DNA of 64,000 bases from JANQIO01 sp965601975 (GTDB lineage: Bacteria; Pseudomonadota; Gammaproteobacteria; Pseudomonadales; Halieaceae). The notes beneath the pieces were generated by a model, which was not told where the DNA came from, did not search any database, and worked only from the letters and a program-made list of their open reading frames with translations. Location of the stretch: contig OZ271856.1 in NCBI GenBank assembly GCA_965601975.1, positions 1,426,001 through 1,490,000 of the forward strand, read 5' to 3'. The translations under genes were made by a program, and so were the position numbers. The number at the start of each line of letters is the position of its first letter. Position 1 is the stretch's first letter. Positions 34,981 through 44,700 of the stretch are shown piece after piece.

Positions 34981-35715
34981 ATGGAATCAGTAAAAGGCAA
35001 GGTCGCCCTGGTCATTGGGGCAGGCGACGCCATCGGCAGCGCTATCGTACGGCGCTTCGCGGAGCGGGGCTTTATTGTCTGCGCGGCCCGTCGCAACGGC
35101 GACAAACTCACGCCGCTCGTGGACGAACTCAAGGGAGCGGGATTCGAGGCCCACGGCTTCACCTGCGATGCCCGCAAGGAGGAAGCCGTGGAGGAACTGT
35201 TTGCCCACATCGAGGACCAGGTCGGCCCGCTGGAGGTGGTGGTCTTCAATATCGGCGCCAACGTGCCCATGGGCATTCTGGAGACCGACAGCCGCAAGTT
35301 CTTCAAGATCTGGGAGATGGCCTGCTTCTCAGGCTTCCTCACCGGCCGCGAGGCGGCGCGGTACATGACCAAGCGCGGCCGCGGCACCATCATTTTCACC
35401 GGCGCCACGGCCAGCGTTCGCGGCGCCGCTGGCTTTGCCGCCTTCGCCAGCGCCAAGCACGGCCTGCGCGCGCTTGCCCAGAGCATGGCCCGGGAGCTGG
35501 GCCCGCAAAACATCCACGTGGCCCATGTCGTTGTCGACGCCGCCGTGGATACGGCCTGGATCCAGGAGAACGTGCCCGACTTCGACGGCCTGAAAGCCAA
35601 GGAGGGGGTCGTGGAACCGGAGGACATGGCCGTGAACTACGTGAACCTCTACGATCAACCTCGCAACTGCTGGACATTCGAAATGGATGTCCGCCCCTGG
35701 ACGGAGACCTGGTAA
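34981..35715 (+). CDS. Atypical SDR oxidoreductase (Phe in place of catalytic Tyr)
   Basis: A 244-residue SDR with a GAGDAIG nucleotide-binding motif (13-19). The usual YxxxK is FASAK here (F155, K159), and the usual Ser position is in a GATAS stretch. Related SDRs with FAxAKH exist, so this is likely a true subfamily and not a mutation, but normal alcohol dehydrogenase chemistry is doubtful. It is the first gene of an HxlR-controlled pair, and its stop overlaps the next ATG by one base. Confidence 0.82.
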   Translation: MESVKGKVALVIGAGDAIGSAIVRRFAERGFIVCAARRNGDKLTPLVDELKGAGFEAHGFTCDARKEEAVEELFAHIEDQVGPLEVVVFNIGANVPMGILETDSRKFFKIWEMACFSGFLTGREAARYMTKRGRGTIIFTGATASVRGAAGFAAFASAKHGLRALAQSMARELGPQNIHVAHVVVDAAVDTAWIQENVPDFDGLKAKEGVVEPEDMAVNYVNLYDQPRNCWTFEMDVRPWTETW

Positions 35716-36308
35716 TGAGCACCAAACTGGAATTCTTTTTCGACGTGGGCAGCCCCACGGCCTATCTCGCCTACTGCCGCCTGCTGCAGTTCAGGGAAAC
35801 CTACGACCTGGACCTGGTGTTCCGGCCCATGCTGCTGGGCGGCGTATTCAAGGCTGCCGACAATGCCTCGCCGGTAACGATCCCGGCCAAGGGCCGCTAC
35901 ATGGTGGAACATGACCTGCCCCGATTTTCGGCACGCTACGGAGTATCACTCAACTTCAACCCCCACTTCCCGGTGAACACCCTGGGTCTGATGCGTGGCG
36001 CCATCGCCGCCGAGCGGGCCGATTGCCTGGAGCCCTACCTGGCCGCGGTGTTCAAGGGCATGTGGGTGGATGCGAAGAACATGGGCGACACCGAGGCGGT
36101 CGCCGACACCCTGTCCGAGGCAGGCCTCGATGCCGAGGCGCTGCTGGCAGCCACCCAGGACCCGGAGGTCAAGGCGGCGCTCATCGCCAACACCGAGGAA
36201 GCGGTGGCCAGGGGTGCGTTCGGTGCGCCGACCATGTATATCGGCGACGAGATGTACTTCGGGCAGGACCGCCTGGACTTCGTTGAAGAGCAGCTGCGCG
36301 CGGCCTAG
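35715..36308 (+). CDS. DsbA-family 2-hydroxychromene-2-carboxylate isomerase-like protein
   Basis: A 197-residue protein of the GST-kappa/HCCA isomerase family, with a thioredoxin-like fold containing FFFDVGSPTAYLAY at the start (S13 at the glutathione-activating position) and the GAPTMYIGDEMYFGQDRLDFVEE end typical of the family. It uses glutathione to isomerise aromatic-ring cleavage products. Translational coupling to the SDR suggests they act on one aromatic or electrophilic compound sensed by the HxlR regulator. Confidence 0.85.
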   Translation: MSTKLEFFFDVGSPTAYLAYCRLLQFRETYDLDLVFRPMLLGGVFKAADNASPVTIPAKGRYMVEHDLPRFSARYGVSLNFNPHFPVNTLGLMRGAIAAERADCLEPYLAAVFKGMWVDAKNMGDTEAVADTLSEAGLDAEALLAATQDPEVKAALIANTEEAVARGAFGAPTMYIGDEMYFGQDRLDFVEEQLRAA

Positions 36309-37144
36309 AGGCTGTCGCTGGTTTCCCGGACGATGGTGACCGGGTAGGGCTTGCCGAAGCCCTGTCGCTGGATTCGCTCCATCTCGGGCACCATCGATCT
36401 CAGCTTCGCACGGCGATTGCCGGGGGACGGATGAGTGCTCAGGAATTCCACGCGGCCTGCGCCGCCTTCCTTTGCCATCTTCTCCCAAAGACTGACCGCC
36501 GCCGAAGGCGCATAGCCCGCACGGGCGGCCAGTTCGATGCCGATCTGGTCGGCCTCGGATTCCGCAACGCGGCTGTTGGGAAGCTGGACGGCCAGGACCG
36601 CCGCCAGCGCCACGCCCTGCAACACGGCGCTGTCATTGTCGGACGCAGCACCCGCGGCCACCACACCGGTGCTGGTTGCCAGGGCGACGGACATGCGCTC
36701 CGCCGTGTGATTGGCCAGGGCGTGGGCGATCTCGTGGCCCATGATCTGGGCAAATTCGTCATCGGTCAGTTTGAGTTTCTCGAACAACCCCGTGTACACA
36801 GCCATCCGCCCGCCGGCCATGGCCCAGGCATTGACGGTGTCGGGCCCGTCGACGATGGCGACGCTCCACTGCCAGCTCCGGGTGTGGGGAAACTGCCTGA
36901 CCGCTTCCGCCACCAGGCGGCCGGTGATCACCTGGACCCGGTCCGCGAGCAGCGGGTCATCCAGCAGCTTGTCCTTGTCGTCCAGCTGCCGGACCGTGCT
37001 GATATAGGCCTTGCGGGATTCCACGATGGCGGCTTCCGGCGATACCAGCAGCAGTTGGCTGCGCCCGGTGGGGCTGGTGGCGCAGCCCGCCAGCAGTGCG
37101 GTGAACGCGGCCAGCGTGGTAAGCAGTAGGGTCAGGCGTAGCAT
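36305..37144 (-). CDS. M48-family metallopeptidase lipoprotein
   Basis: A 279-residue protein with a lipobox (LLAGC, Cys21) and the zinc-protease motif HEIAH (137-141); the third ligand Glu is in VAESEADQIG. It resembles the LoiP/BepA-like outer-membrane quality-control peptidases. The ATG at 37144 opens the signal peptide. Its stop overlaps the stop of the isomerase gene. Confidence 0.88.
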   Translation of the reverse strand: MLRLTLLLTTLAAFTALLAGCATSPTGRSQLLLVSPEAAIVESRKAYISTVRQLDDKDKLLDDPLLADRVQVITGRLVAEAVRQFPHTRSWQWSVAIVDGPDTVNAWAMAGGRMAVYTGLFEKLKLTDDEFAQIMGHEIAHALANHTAERMSVALATSTGVVAAGAASDNDSAVLQGVALAAVLAVQLPNSRVAESEADQIGIELAARAGYAPSAAVSLWEKMAKEGGAGRVEFLSTHPSPGNRRAKLRSMVPEMERIQRQGFGKPYPVTIVRETSDSL

Positions 37145-37313
37145 AGTCTTATCCCGTAACGATCGGTACAGCGCAGGTTGCTGCCAAATGTGTTCGCTTC
37201 GAATTCTCTGAGATTGGACCACTTTTCGGCAAATCAAGTTTCATAGGACTATCACCGGAATTTTCCATCGATCTCCCAGGCTGAATCAGCGCTGGCTGGG
37301 CCTGTAGCGCAAC

Positions 37314-37327
37314 TTGAGACACATCAA
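37314..37327. promoter_or_regulatory. FNR/Anr-like box candidate upstream of exbD
   Basis: TTGAGACACATCAA matches nine of ten positions of the TTGAT-N4-ATCAA consensus. It lies in the 282-base gap between the divergent M48 peptidase and ExbD genes, about 107 bases before the ExbD start. Nothing else in this gap is recognisable. Confidence 0.3.
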
Positions 37328-37426
37328 GTTCTTTTGTGCCCAATAGACTATGCTTCTACGACAAGGTGGACACGGTGTGGTTGTGCCCACTAACAAGATT
37401 GGCCTAGGAGCAGAGGAGCGACGCGC

Positions 37427-37834
37427 GTGAAACATTTTGTCTCCCTGGATCAGGAACAGGACGACACCAACGTCGACATCACGCCCATGCTGGACGTGGT
37501 GTTCATCATGCTGATTTTCTTCATCGTCACCGCCACCTTCGTCAAGGAAACCGGGATCGATGTGGACAAGCCCGAGGCGGCCACGGCAGTGGTCGAGGAA
37601 AAGGGCAGCATCCTGATCACCATCGACGCCAGGAACAAGATCTGGATCGAGCGCAGGCAAATCGATATGCGCGCTGTGCGCTCCATCATCGAGCGCCTGC
37701 ACGCGGAAAATCCGAAGGCCTCTGTGGTGATCCAGGCCGACACCGACTCGCACAACGAAACCCTTGTGAAGGTGATGGATGCCTCGCGTCGCGCCGGTGT
37801 CTACGAAATCGCCCTGGGCGCCGCCGCGAACTGA
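37427..37834 (+). CDS. ExbD/TolR-family protein
   Basis: A 135-residue energy-transducing protein: short cytoplasmic start, one membrane helix (about 22-40) with the conserved Asp (D23) in TPMLDVVFIMLIFFIVTATF, and a periplasmic domain. With ExbB or TolQ it forms the proton channel that energises TonB or TolA. It starts at GTG (37427) after GAGGAGCG. No exbB or tonB lies next to it, though the window has two TonB receptors. Confidence 0.88.
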   Translation: MKHFVSLDQEQDDTNVDITPMLDVVFIMLIFFIVTATFVKETGIDVDKPEAATAVVEEKGSILITIDARNKIWIERRQIDMRAVRSIIERLHAENPKASVVIQADTDSHNETLVKVMDASRRAGVYEIALGAAAN

Positions 37835-37920
37835 CAGCCGGGGAACCGTCACCAACGGGGTTCACCAACTTCCCGCTATACTGAGCCCATAGATTCATCA
37901 CTCCAATCAAGGAGCATTCC

Positions 37921-38547
37921 ATGCCTGTTTCCCGTCTTGATCGCCTCGCGGCGTCTGTACTGTTTTTCACTGTGCTCGTGCTTTCCCTGGCGGCGTCTAT
38001 GGGCGTGCGCGCGGATTCGCACGGCCGCGTCAAGGACGATGACGTACGCGTCGCCGCGGTCCAGGTCACCGCGCTGATTACCGATATCGATCACGAGACC
38101 CGGGAATTCACCCTGCAAATGCCAAGCGGAGCATTCGTAACGCTGACGGCCGGTCCCGAGATCCAGCGCTTTGGCGAGTTCTCCGTTGGCGACGCCATCG
38201 TTGCCACCTATGTCACCTCGCTCGCCGGTGAAGTGCGCGAGCCGACGCCAGAGGAAAAGGAGAATCCCTGGCAGGAACTGGATGCCGCCGCAATCGCGGG
38301 GCTCGAAATGCCGCCGGGCGTGGCGGGCATGCGGGTGATCAAGGCAGTTTGCACCATCGAGGGCATGAACCGGGTGGCCGGTACCGCAATGATCCAGGAC
38401 CCCCGCGGCAAGTATCACCTGATCGGCGACATCGCCCGTGAGGAGTTCGAGGGCCGCAAGCTGGGTGACACTGTGGTCATGATCTACAGCGAGGCGGTTG
38501 CCCTGACCCTGGAGCCCGCCGCCGGCGTCGATCTCGGGGTCCGTTGA
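37921..38547 (+). CDS. Secreted protein of unknown function
   Basis: A 208-residue protein with a signal peptide (about residues 1-31) and a beta-strand-rich mature part (strands near 45-52, 60-68, 70-78, 86-95). I do not recognise a family; an OB-like or similar beta fold is possible. CAAGGAG precedes the ATG. It is followed by two hairpins that may end transcription. Confidence 0.6.
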   Translation: MPVSRLDRLAASVLFFTVLVLSLAASMGVRADSHGRVKDDDVRVAAVQVTALITDIDHETREFTLQMPSGAFVTLTAGPEIQRFGEFSVGDAIVATYVTSLAGEVREPTPEEKENPWQELDAAAIAGLEMPPGVAGMRVIKAVCTIEGMNRVAGTAMIQDPRGKYHLIGDIAREEFEGRKLGDTVVMIYSEAVALTLEPAAGVDLGVR

Positions 38548-38590
38548 AAGACCGGATCTTTCGAACAGCCGCTGTAGATCTGCAGCGGCT
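38546..38590 (+). terminator. Two consecutive hairpins
   Basis: GAAAGA (38546-38551) pairs with TCTTTC (38557-38562). AGCCGCTG (38567-38574) pairs with CAGCGGCT (38583-38590) around AGATCT. Both lie directly after the stop codon. No T run follows, so they may be terminator, stabiliser or operator. The rest of the gap to 38759 is AT-rich at 38590-38630 and may hold the promoter of the giant gene. Confidence 0.4.
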
Positions 38591-38759
38591 CACTCAAAAC
38601 TCGTAAATTTAATAAAATCAATTAGTTAAGCCAGGATCCCGGCCGCAGCCCCGGCGGCGGGCCGGCACAGCTACGCCCTACACTAAAGAAACACGCCGAA
38701 CGCGTCGATCTAGTAGATGAGTAGAAGTGTTTTGAGCGATTGCTGGGCGTGTAGAGATC

Positions 38760-41700
38760 ATGGCTGGGTCGGGAATAAAACGGAAAGGTGGCGACAGGGC
38801 GTCGCGGCAAACCTCTCCGGTCATCGAAGAACTGGAACCGCGGGTGCTGCTGTCGGCCGACGCAGCCGCCCTCCTTGCGCCCGGAATTCTCGATCCCCAG
38901 CAGGCCACCACCGAGTACGTCGTGGACGACGCGCTGGAGCAGGCGCAGCCTGCGGTCGTGGCGGCCGAGCACAGCGAGCAGCGACTCGAACTGGTCTTCG
39001 TCGACACCGATACCCCGGACTATCAGTCGCTGATCGGCGGGATCCTTGCCCAGCACGACGAGGGGCGCCAGCTTGAGGTCATCCTGCTCGACAATGAGCG
39101 CGACGGCGTACACCAGATATCCGATGCACTGGACCGCTACCGCCACGTCGACGCCATCCACATCATCTCCCACGGCAGCGACGGCAGTATCGACCTCGGC
39201 GCGACGCGCCTCGATATCGGCAACCTCGGGCAGTACTCACAGGAAATGGGGGACTGGTACAGGGCCCTGGACAGCGATGCCGACATCCTGATCTACGGCT
39301 GCAACCTGGCCTTCAGTGCCGACGGGCAGTGGTTGGTCGACGAACTGGCCCAGCTCACCGGCGCCGATGTTGCCGCCTCCAACGACCTCACCGGTCACGC
39401 GAAGCTGGGGGCTGACTGGGAGCTGGAATATCACAGCGGCACGGTCGAATCTGAAACCATCGTCGACGAGTCGGTGCAGGAAAGCTGGCAGCAGGCGCTC
39501 GATATCACGACCGACCTGGAAGTACACCTGACCTTTGACAGCGGCCAGGGCGCCCAGGACTCCAGCGGCAACAACCGCCACGGCACGCTGAATGGCGACG
39601 CCGCCGTCGACACCACGCCGGCGACCAACCAGGTGGGCAGCGGCAAGCTCATTCTCGATGGTGTCGACGACTACGTGGACTTCGACGCCCACGCGGCTGC
39701 GCTCAGCACGTTTACCCAGGGTACGATCAGCGCCTGGATTAATTTCACATCGCTGCAAGATGACACCATCTTCACGCTTGGCGATGGCCCGGGTAATTCT
39801 GATTTCGTCTGGTTCCACGTCGAGAACGGGTTACTGAAATGGGATGTGAGTGACAATGGAGCCTTCACCGTCAGGGTCAATTCCACCAACCCCTTGAACG
39901 ACGGCAACTGGCACCACGTTGCTGTGACTGTCGGTCCATCCGGCACCGCACTGTACGTGGACGGCACCGAACTCACCGGCGGAAATGTCAACTACGGACC
40001 CGGTACGGCCGCGTCTACCGTCTTCTTCGCCGACCTGTCTGGGTTGGTGCAATCCGAGATCGGCGCGTTCGACATCGGCGGCGGTCCCGACGGTGAATTC
40101 ACAGGCCTGATCGACGATTTCCGTATCTACGACCGGGTCCTGACGCCATCCGATGTATCCGAGCTGGCCACGTTGAACAACGCACCGGTCATCACCTCTG
40201 ACGGTGGCGGGCCGACCGCGGCCATCAATGTCGCGGAAAACCTCACCGCGGTCACTACAGTCACTGCAACGGATGCCGATCTCGATACGCCCAACTACAC
40301 GATTATCGGCGGTGCTGATTCCGGACTGTTTACGCTGGGGCTGACCAGCGGCGTGCTGACATTCGACAGCGCACCGGATTTCGAGTCGCCAGGGGATAAC
40401 AACGGTGACAATGTCTATGAACTCATCGTGCAGGCAGCCGATCTCAACGGCGGTACCGACACGCAGACTATCAGCGTCACGGTGACCAACCAGGCGATCA
40501 CCTCGGTCGATGCCACCGGCAACGGCGTGGTGAAAGCGGGCGAGACCTACACGCTTAACCTGGTGGCGGATGAAGACGCCACCGGGTGGGTCGTGAACTG
40601 GGGGGACGGCAACATCGATACGTTCGTCGGTGACCCGGCGAGCGTGACACACACCTACTCCAACGCAGGCTTCACCAACAACATCACGGTCTCCGCTACC
40701 GACGCGGACGGCACCTACTACGACTCGGCGCTGCTGGTGGCCAATGCGGCCACCGGCACCGACGGCTTTGTGCTGCGCTATTCCTACGATCCGGCCACCG
40801 GCCAGGCGGACTGGGCCAGTCCGCAGACGCTTAACACCGTCACTCCCTCGGACCTCGACTGGGCAGTGGACGTGGTGGTGGGACCGGATGGCTATATCTA
40901 CGTGGCCGGTTACGAGTCGCAGAACATCGTGCGCTTCGACGCCGGCACCGGCAACCAGGACACGGGCTGGGAAATCAGCGCACCCAATGGCGTGGTGGCT
41001 ATCGACTTCGGTCCGGACGGCATGATCTACGCGGTTAGCGATGCGGGGTGGGTCAAGCGCTGGGATGTGTCGAATACCACCACGGTCGACAACACCTGGA
41101 CCCTGGGTTATACGCCGGAGGTAATGAAGTTCGGGCCGGACGGGAAGGTCTATGTCGGCAAGTACGTTTCCTCCGGTGAGATCTACCAGCACGATCTCAG
41201 CGACCCCACCTGGAATGACGATGTTGTCTGGGCCTCACCACCGGACGGTATCGGTGTGCGCACCGAACAGTTCGCGTTTGGTCCCGACGGCAACCTGTGG
41301 GTGGCGCGCAGCGGCGGCACCGTCCTGAAATATGATCTCTCCGGGCCGAGTCCGGCGGGCAGCATCTTTGCCAGCCCCGGCCAGGTCGGCGGTGGCAATC
41401 CGAATGGCCCGACCGGCGTGGCCTTCGGGCCGGATGGCAAGCTGTACATCACCCGCGTCAACGAGGTGTTGCGCTACGACATCACCGACACGCCGCTGGC
41501 TACCCCGGAGGTCTACGTACCCACCACCGGCGGACTCAACAACCCCTGGTTCACGGCGTTCACGCCAGACTTCCAGGTGTACGTGAACAGCGCGCCGACC
41601 GGTACGGTCACCATCAGCGGCACGCCGACGGAAGACCAGACACTGACCGCCGCCAACACCCTGGCGGATATCGACGGCCTCGGGGCGATCAGCTACCAGT

Positions 41701-44700
41701 GGCAGCGCAACGGCTCGGACATCACCGGCGAGACGGGCTCGACTTACACACTCACCCAGACGGATGTGGGCGCCACGATTGCAGTGGTAGCCAGCTACAC
41801 CGACGGCCGCGGCTCCAGCGAATCCGTGACGAGCGCCGGCGTTGGGCCGATCAATAACCTGAACGATGCCCCGACAGGCACTGTCAGCATCACTGGTACG
41901 CCCACGGAAGATTCCACGCTGACTGCTTCGAATACGCTGGCCGATGAAGACGGGCTGGGTGCCATTAGCTACCAGTGGCAGCGCAACGGCTCGGATATTA
42001 CCGGCGAGACCGGTTCGACCTATACGCTGACCCAGGCCGACGTCGGCGCCACCATTACCGTGGACGCACTGTATCTCGATGGTCAGGGCACCAACGAACG
42101 GGAGAGCAGCGCCGGCGTTGGTCCGATCAACAACCTGAACGATGCCCCGACAGGCACCGTCAGCATCACTGGTACACCCACGGAAGATTCCACGCTGACC
42201 GCCTCAAATACGCTGGCCGATGAAGACGGCCTGGGTGCCATTACCTATCAGTGGCAGCGCAATGGCTCCGATATTACCGGCGAGACCGGTTCGACCTATA
42301 CGCTGACCCAGGCCGATGTCGGTGCCACCATCACCGTGGACGCGCTGTATCTCGACGGTGAGGGCACCAATGAGCGGGAGAGCAGCGCCGGCGTCGGTCC
42401 GATCAACAACCTGAACGATGCCCCGACAGGCGCCGTCAGCATCAGTGGTACGCCCACGGAAGACTCCACGCTGACCGCTTCAAATACGCTGGCCGACGAA
42501 GACGGGCTGGGTGCCATTACCTACCAATGGCAGCGCAATGGCTCCGACATTACCGGCGAGACCGGCTCGACTTATACCCTGACCCAGGCCGATGTCGGTG
42601 CCACCATTACCGTGGACGCGCTGTATCTCGACGGTGAGGGTACCAATGAGCGGGAGAGCAGCGCCGGCGTTGGTCCCATCAATAATCTCAATGACGCCCC
42701 AACGGGCGCGGTCAGCATCAGCGGGACGCCCACCGAGGACAGCACGCTCACCGCATCTAATACGTTGGCCGATGAAGACGGCCTGGGTGCGATCAGCTAC
42801 CAGTGGCAGCGCAACGGTTCGAACATTGTCGGCGAGACGGGTTCCACCTATACGCTGACCCAGGTCGACGTGGGTACGACGATCACGGTGGTGGCCAGCT
42901 ACACCGATGGGCAGAGTACCGCCGAGCAAGTGAGCAGCGCCGGTGTCGGTCCAATCAACAACCTCAACGACGCGCCCACCGGGGCTGTCTTCATCAGCGG
43001 TACGCCCACCGAAGACTCGACGCTGGCAGCGGGCAATACGCTGGCGGATGAAGACGGTATGGGCGCGATCAGCTATCAATGGCAGCGCAACGGCTCGAAT
43101 ATCAGCGGCGCGACCAATAGCACCTATACGCTGACCCAGGCGGATGTGGGTACAACGATTACGGTCGTGGCCAGCTATACCGACGGTCAGAGCACACCCG
43201 AGCAGGTGAGCAGCGCCGGTGTGGGTCCCATCAACAACCTCAACGACGCACCGACGGGTGCGGTATCGATCTCGGGCACGCCCACGGAAGATTCCACGCT
43301 GACCGCGTCCAATACGCTGGCCGATGAAGACGGCCTGGGTGCGATCAGCTACCAGTGGCAGCGCAACGGCTCGAACATTGTCGGCGAAACCGGCGCCACT
43401 TACACGCTGACCCAGGTGGATGTGGGCACGACGATTACGGTCGTGGCCAGCTACACCGATGGGCAGAGTACCGCCGAGCAAGTGAGCAGCGCCGGTGTCG
43501 GCCCGATCAATAACCTGAACGATGCACCGACCGGCGGTGTGTTCATCAGTGGCACGCCCACCGAGGACCAGTTGCTGGCGGCAGGCAACACGCTGGCGGA
43601 TGAAGACGGCATGGGCGCCATCAGCTACCAGTGGCAGCGCAATGGTTCTGATATTACCGGCGCGACCAACAACACGTACACGCTCACCCAGGCGGACGTG
43701 GGCACGACCATTACCGTGGTCGCCAGCTACACCGACGGCCAGAGCACCCTGGAGCAGGTGTCGAGCGCCGGGGTAGGACCGGTGTCCAACCAGAATGATG
43801 CGCCGACGGGCACCGTATCGATCTCTGGCACACCGACGGAAGATTCCACGCTGACCGCCTCAAATACGCTGGCCGATGAAGACGGCCTGGGTGTGATTAC
43901 CTACCAGTGGCAGCGCAATGGCTCGGACATCACCGGCGAGACGGGGTCGACCTATACGCTGACCCAGGCTGACGTTGGCGCCACCATTACCGTGGATGCG
44001 CTGTATCTCGATGGTGAGGGCACCAACGAGCGGGAGAGCAGCGCCGGCGTTGGCCCGATCAATAACCTCAACGATGCGCCGACGGGCACGGTGACGATCT
44101 CCGGTACACCCACAGAAGACTCCACGCTCACTGCCGCGAATACCCTGGCCGACGAAGATGGCCTGGGAGCCATCAGCTATCAATGGCAGCGCAATGGTTC
44201 CGATATCACCGGCGAGACCGGCGCTAACTACACACTGACCCAGGCTGATGTGGGCACCACGATCACGGTTGTGGCCAGCTATACCGACGGCCAGGGCACG
44301 GCAGAACAGGTCAGCAGCGCCGGGGTCGGCCCGGTCAACAACCTGAACGATGCGCCGACCGGTACGGTAACGATCGACAATATGAGCCCCGCCGAGGGCG
44401 CAACGCTGACCGCGTCCAATACGCTGGCCGACGAAGACGGCCTCAGTGGCCCGATCAATTACCAGTGGTACCGGGACGCCGCGCCCATCGGCGGCGCCAC
44501 CGGCAACACCTATACCCTGGGGCCTGCGGATGTCGGCGGCGTGATCAGTGTAGAGGCCAGCTATACCGATGATCTCGGCAACCCGGAGAGTGTCTTCAGC
44601 GGCAATACCGCGGCGGTGACCAACGTCAATAACTCACCGACGGGATCGGTCACCATCAGCGGTACCCCGACTGAAGACTCCACGCTGACCGCGGCCAATA

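Noticed and set aside
37365..37410. GTGG...CCAC inverted repeat upstream of exbD
   Set aside because: The arms are short and imperfect, and no second copy is seen; it is not distinguishable from chance.
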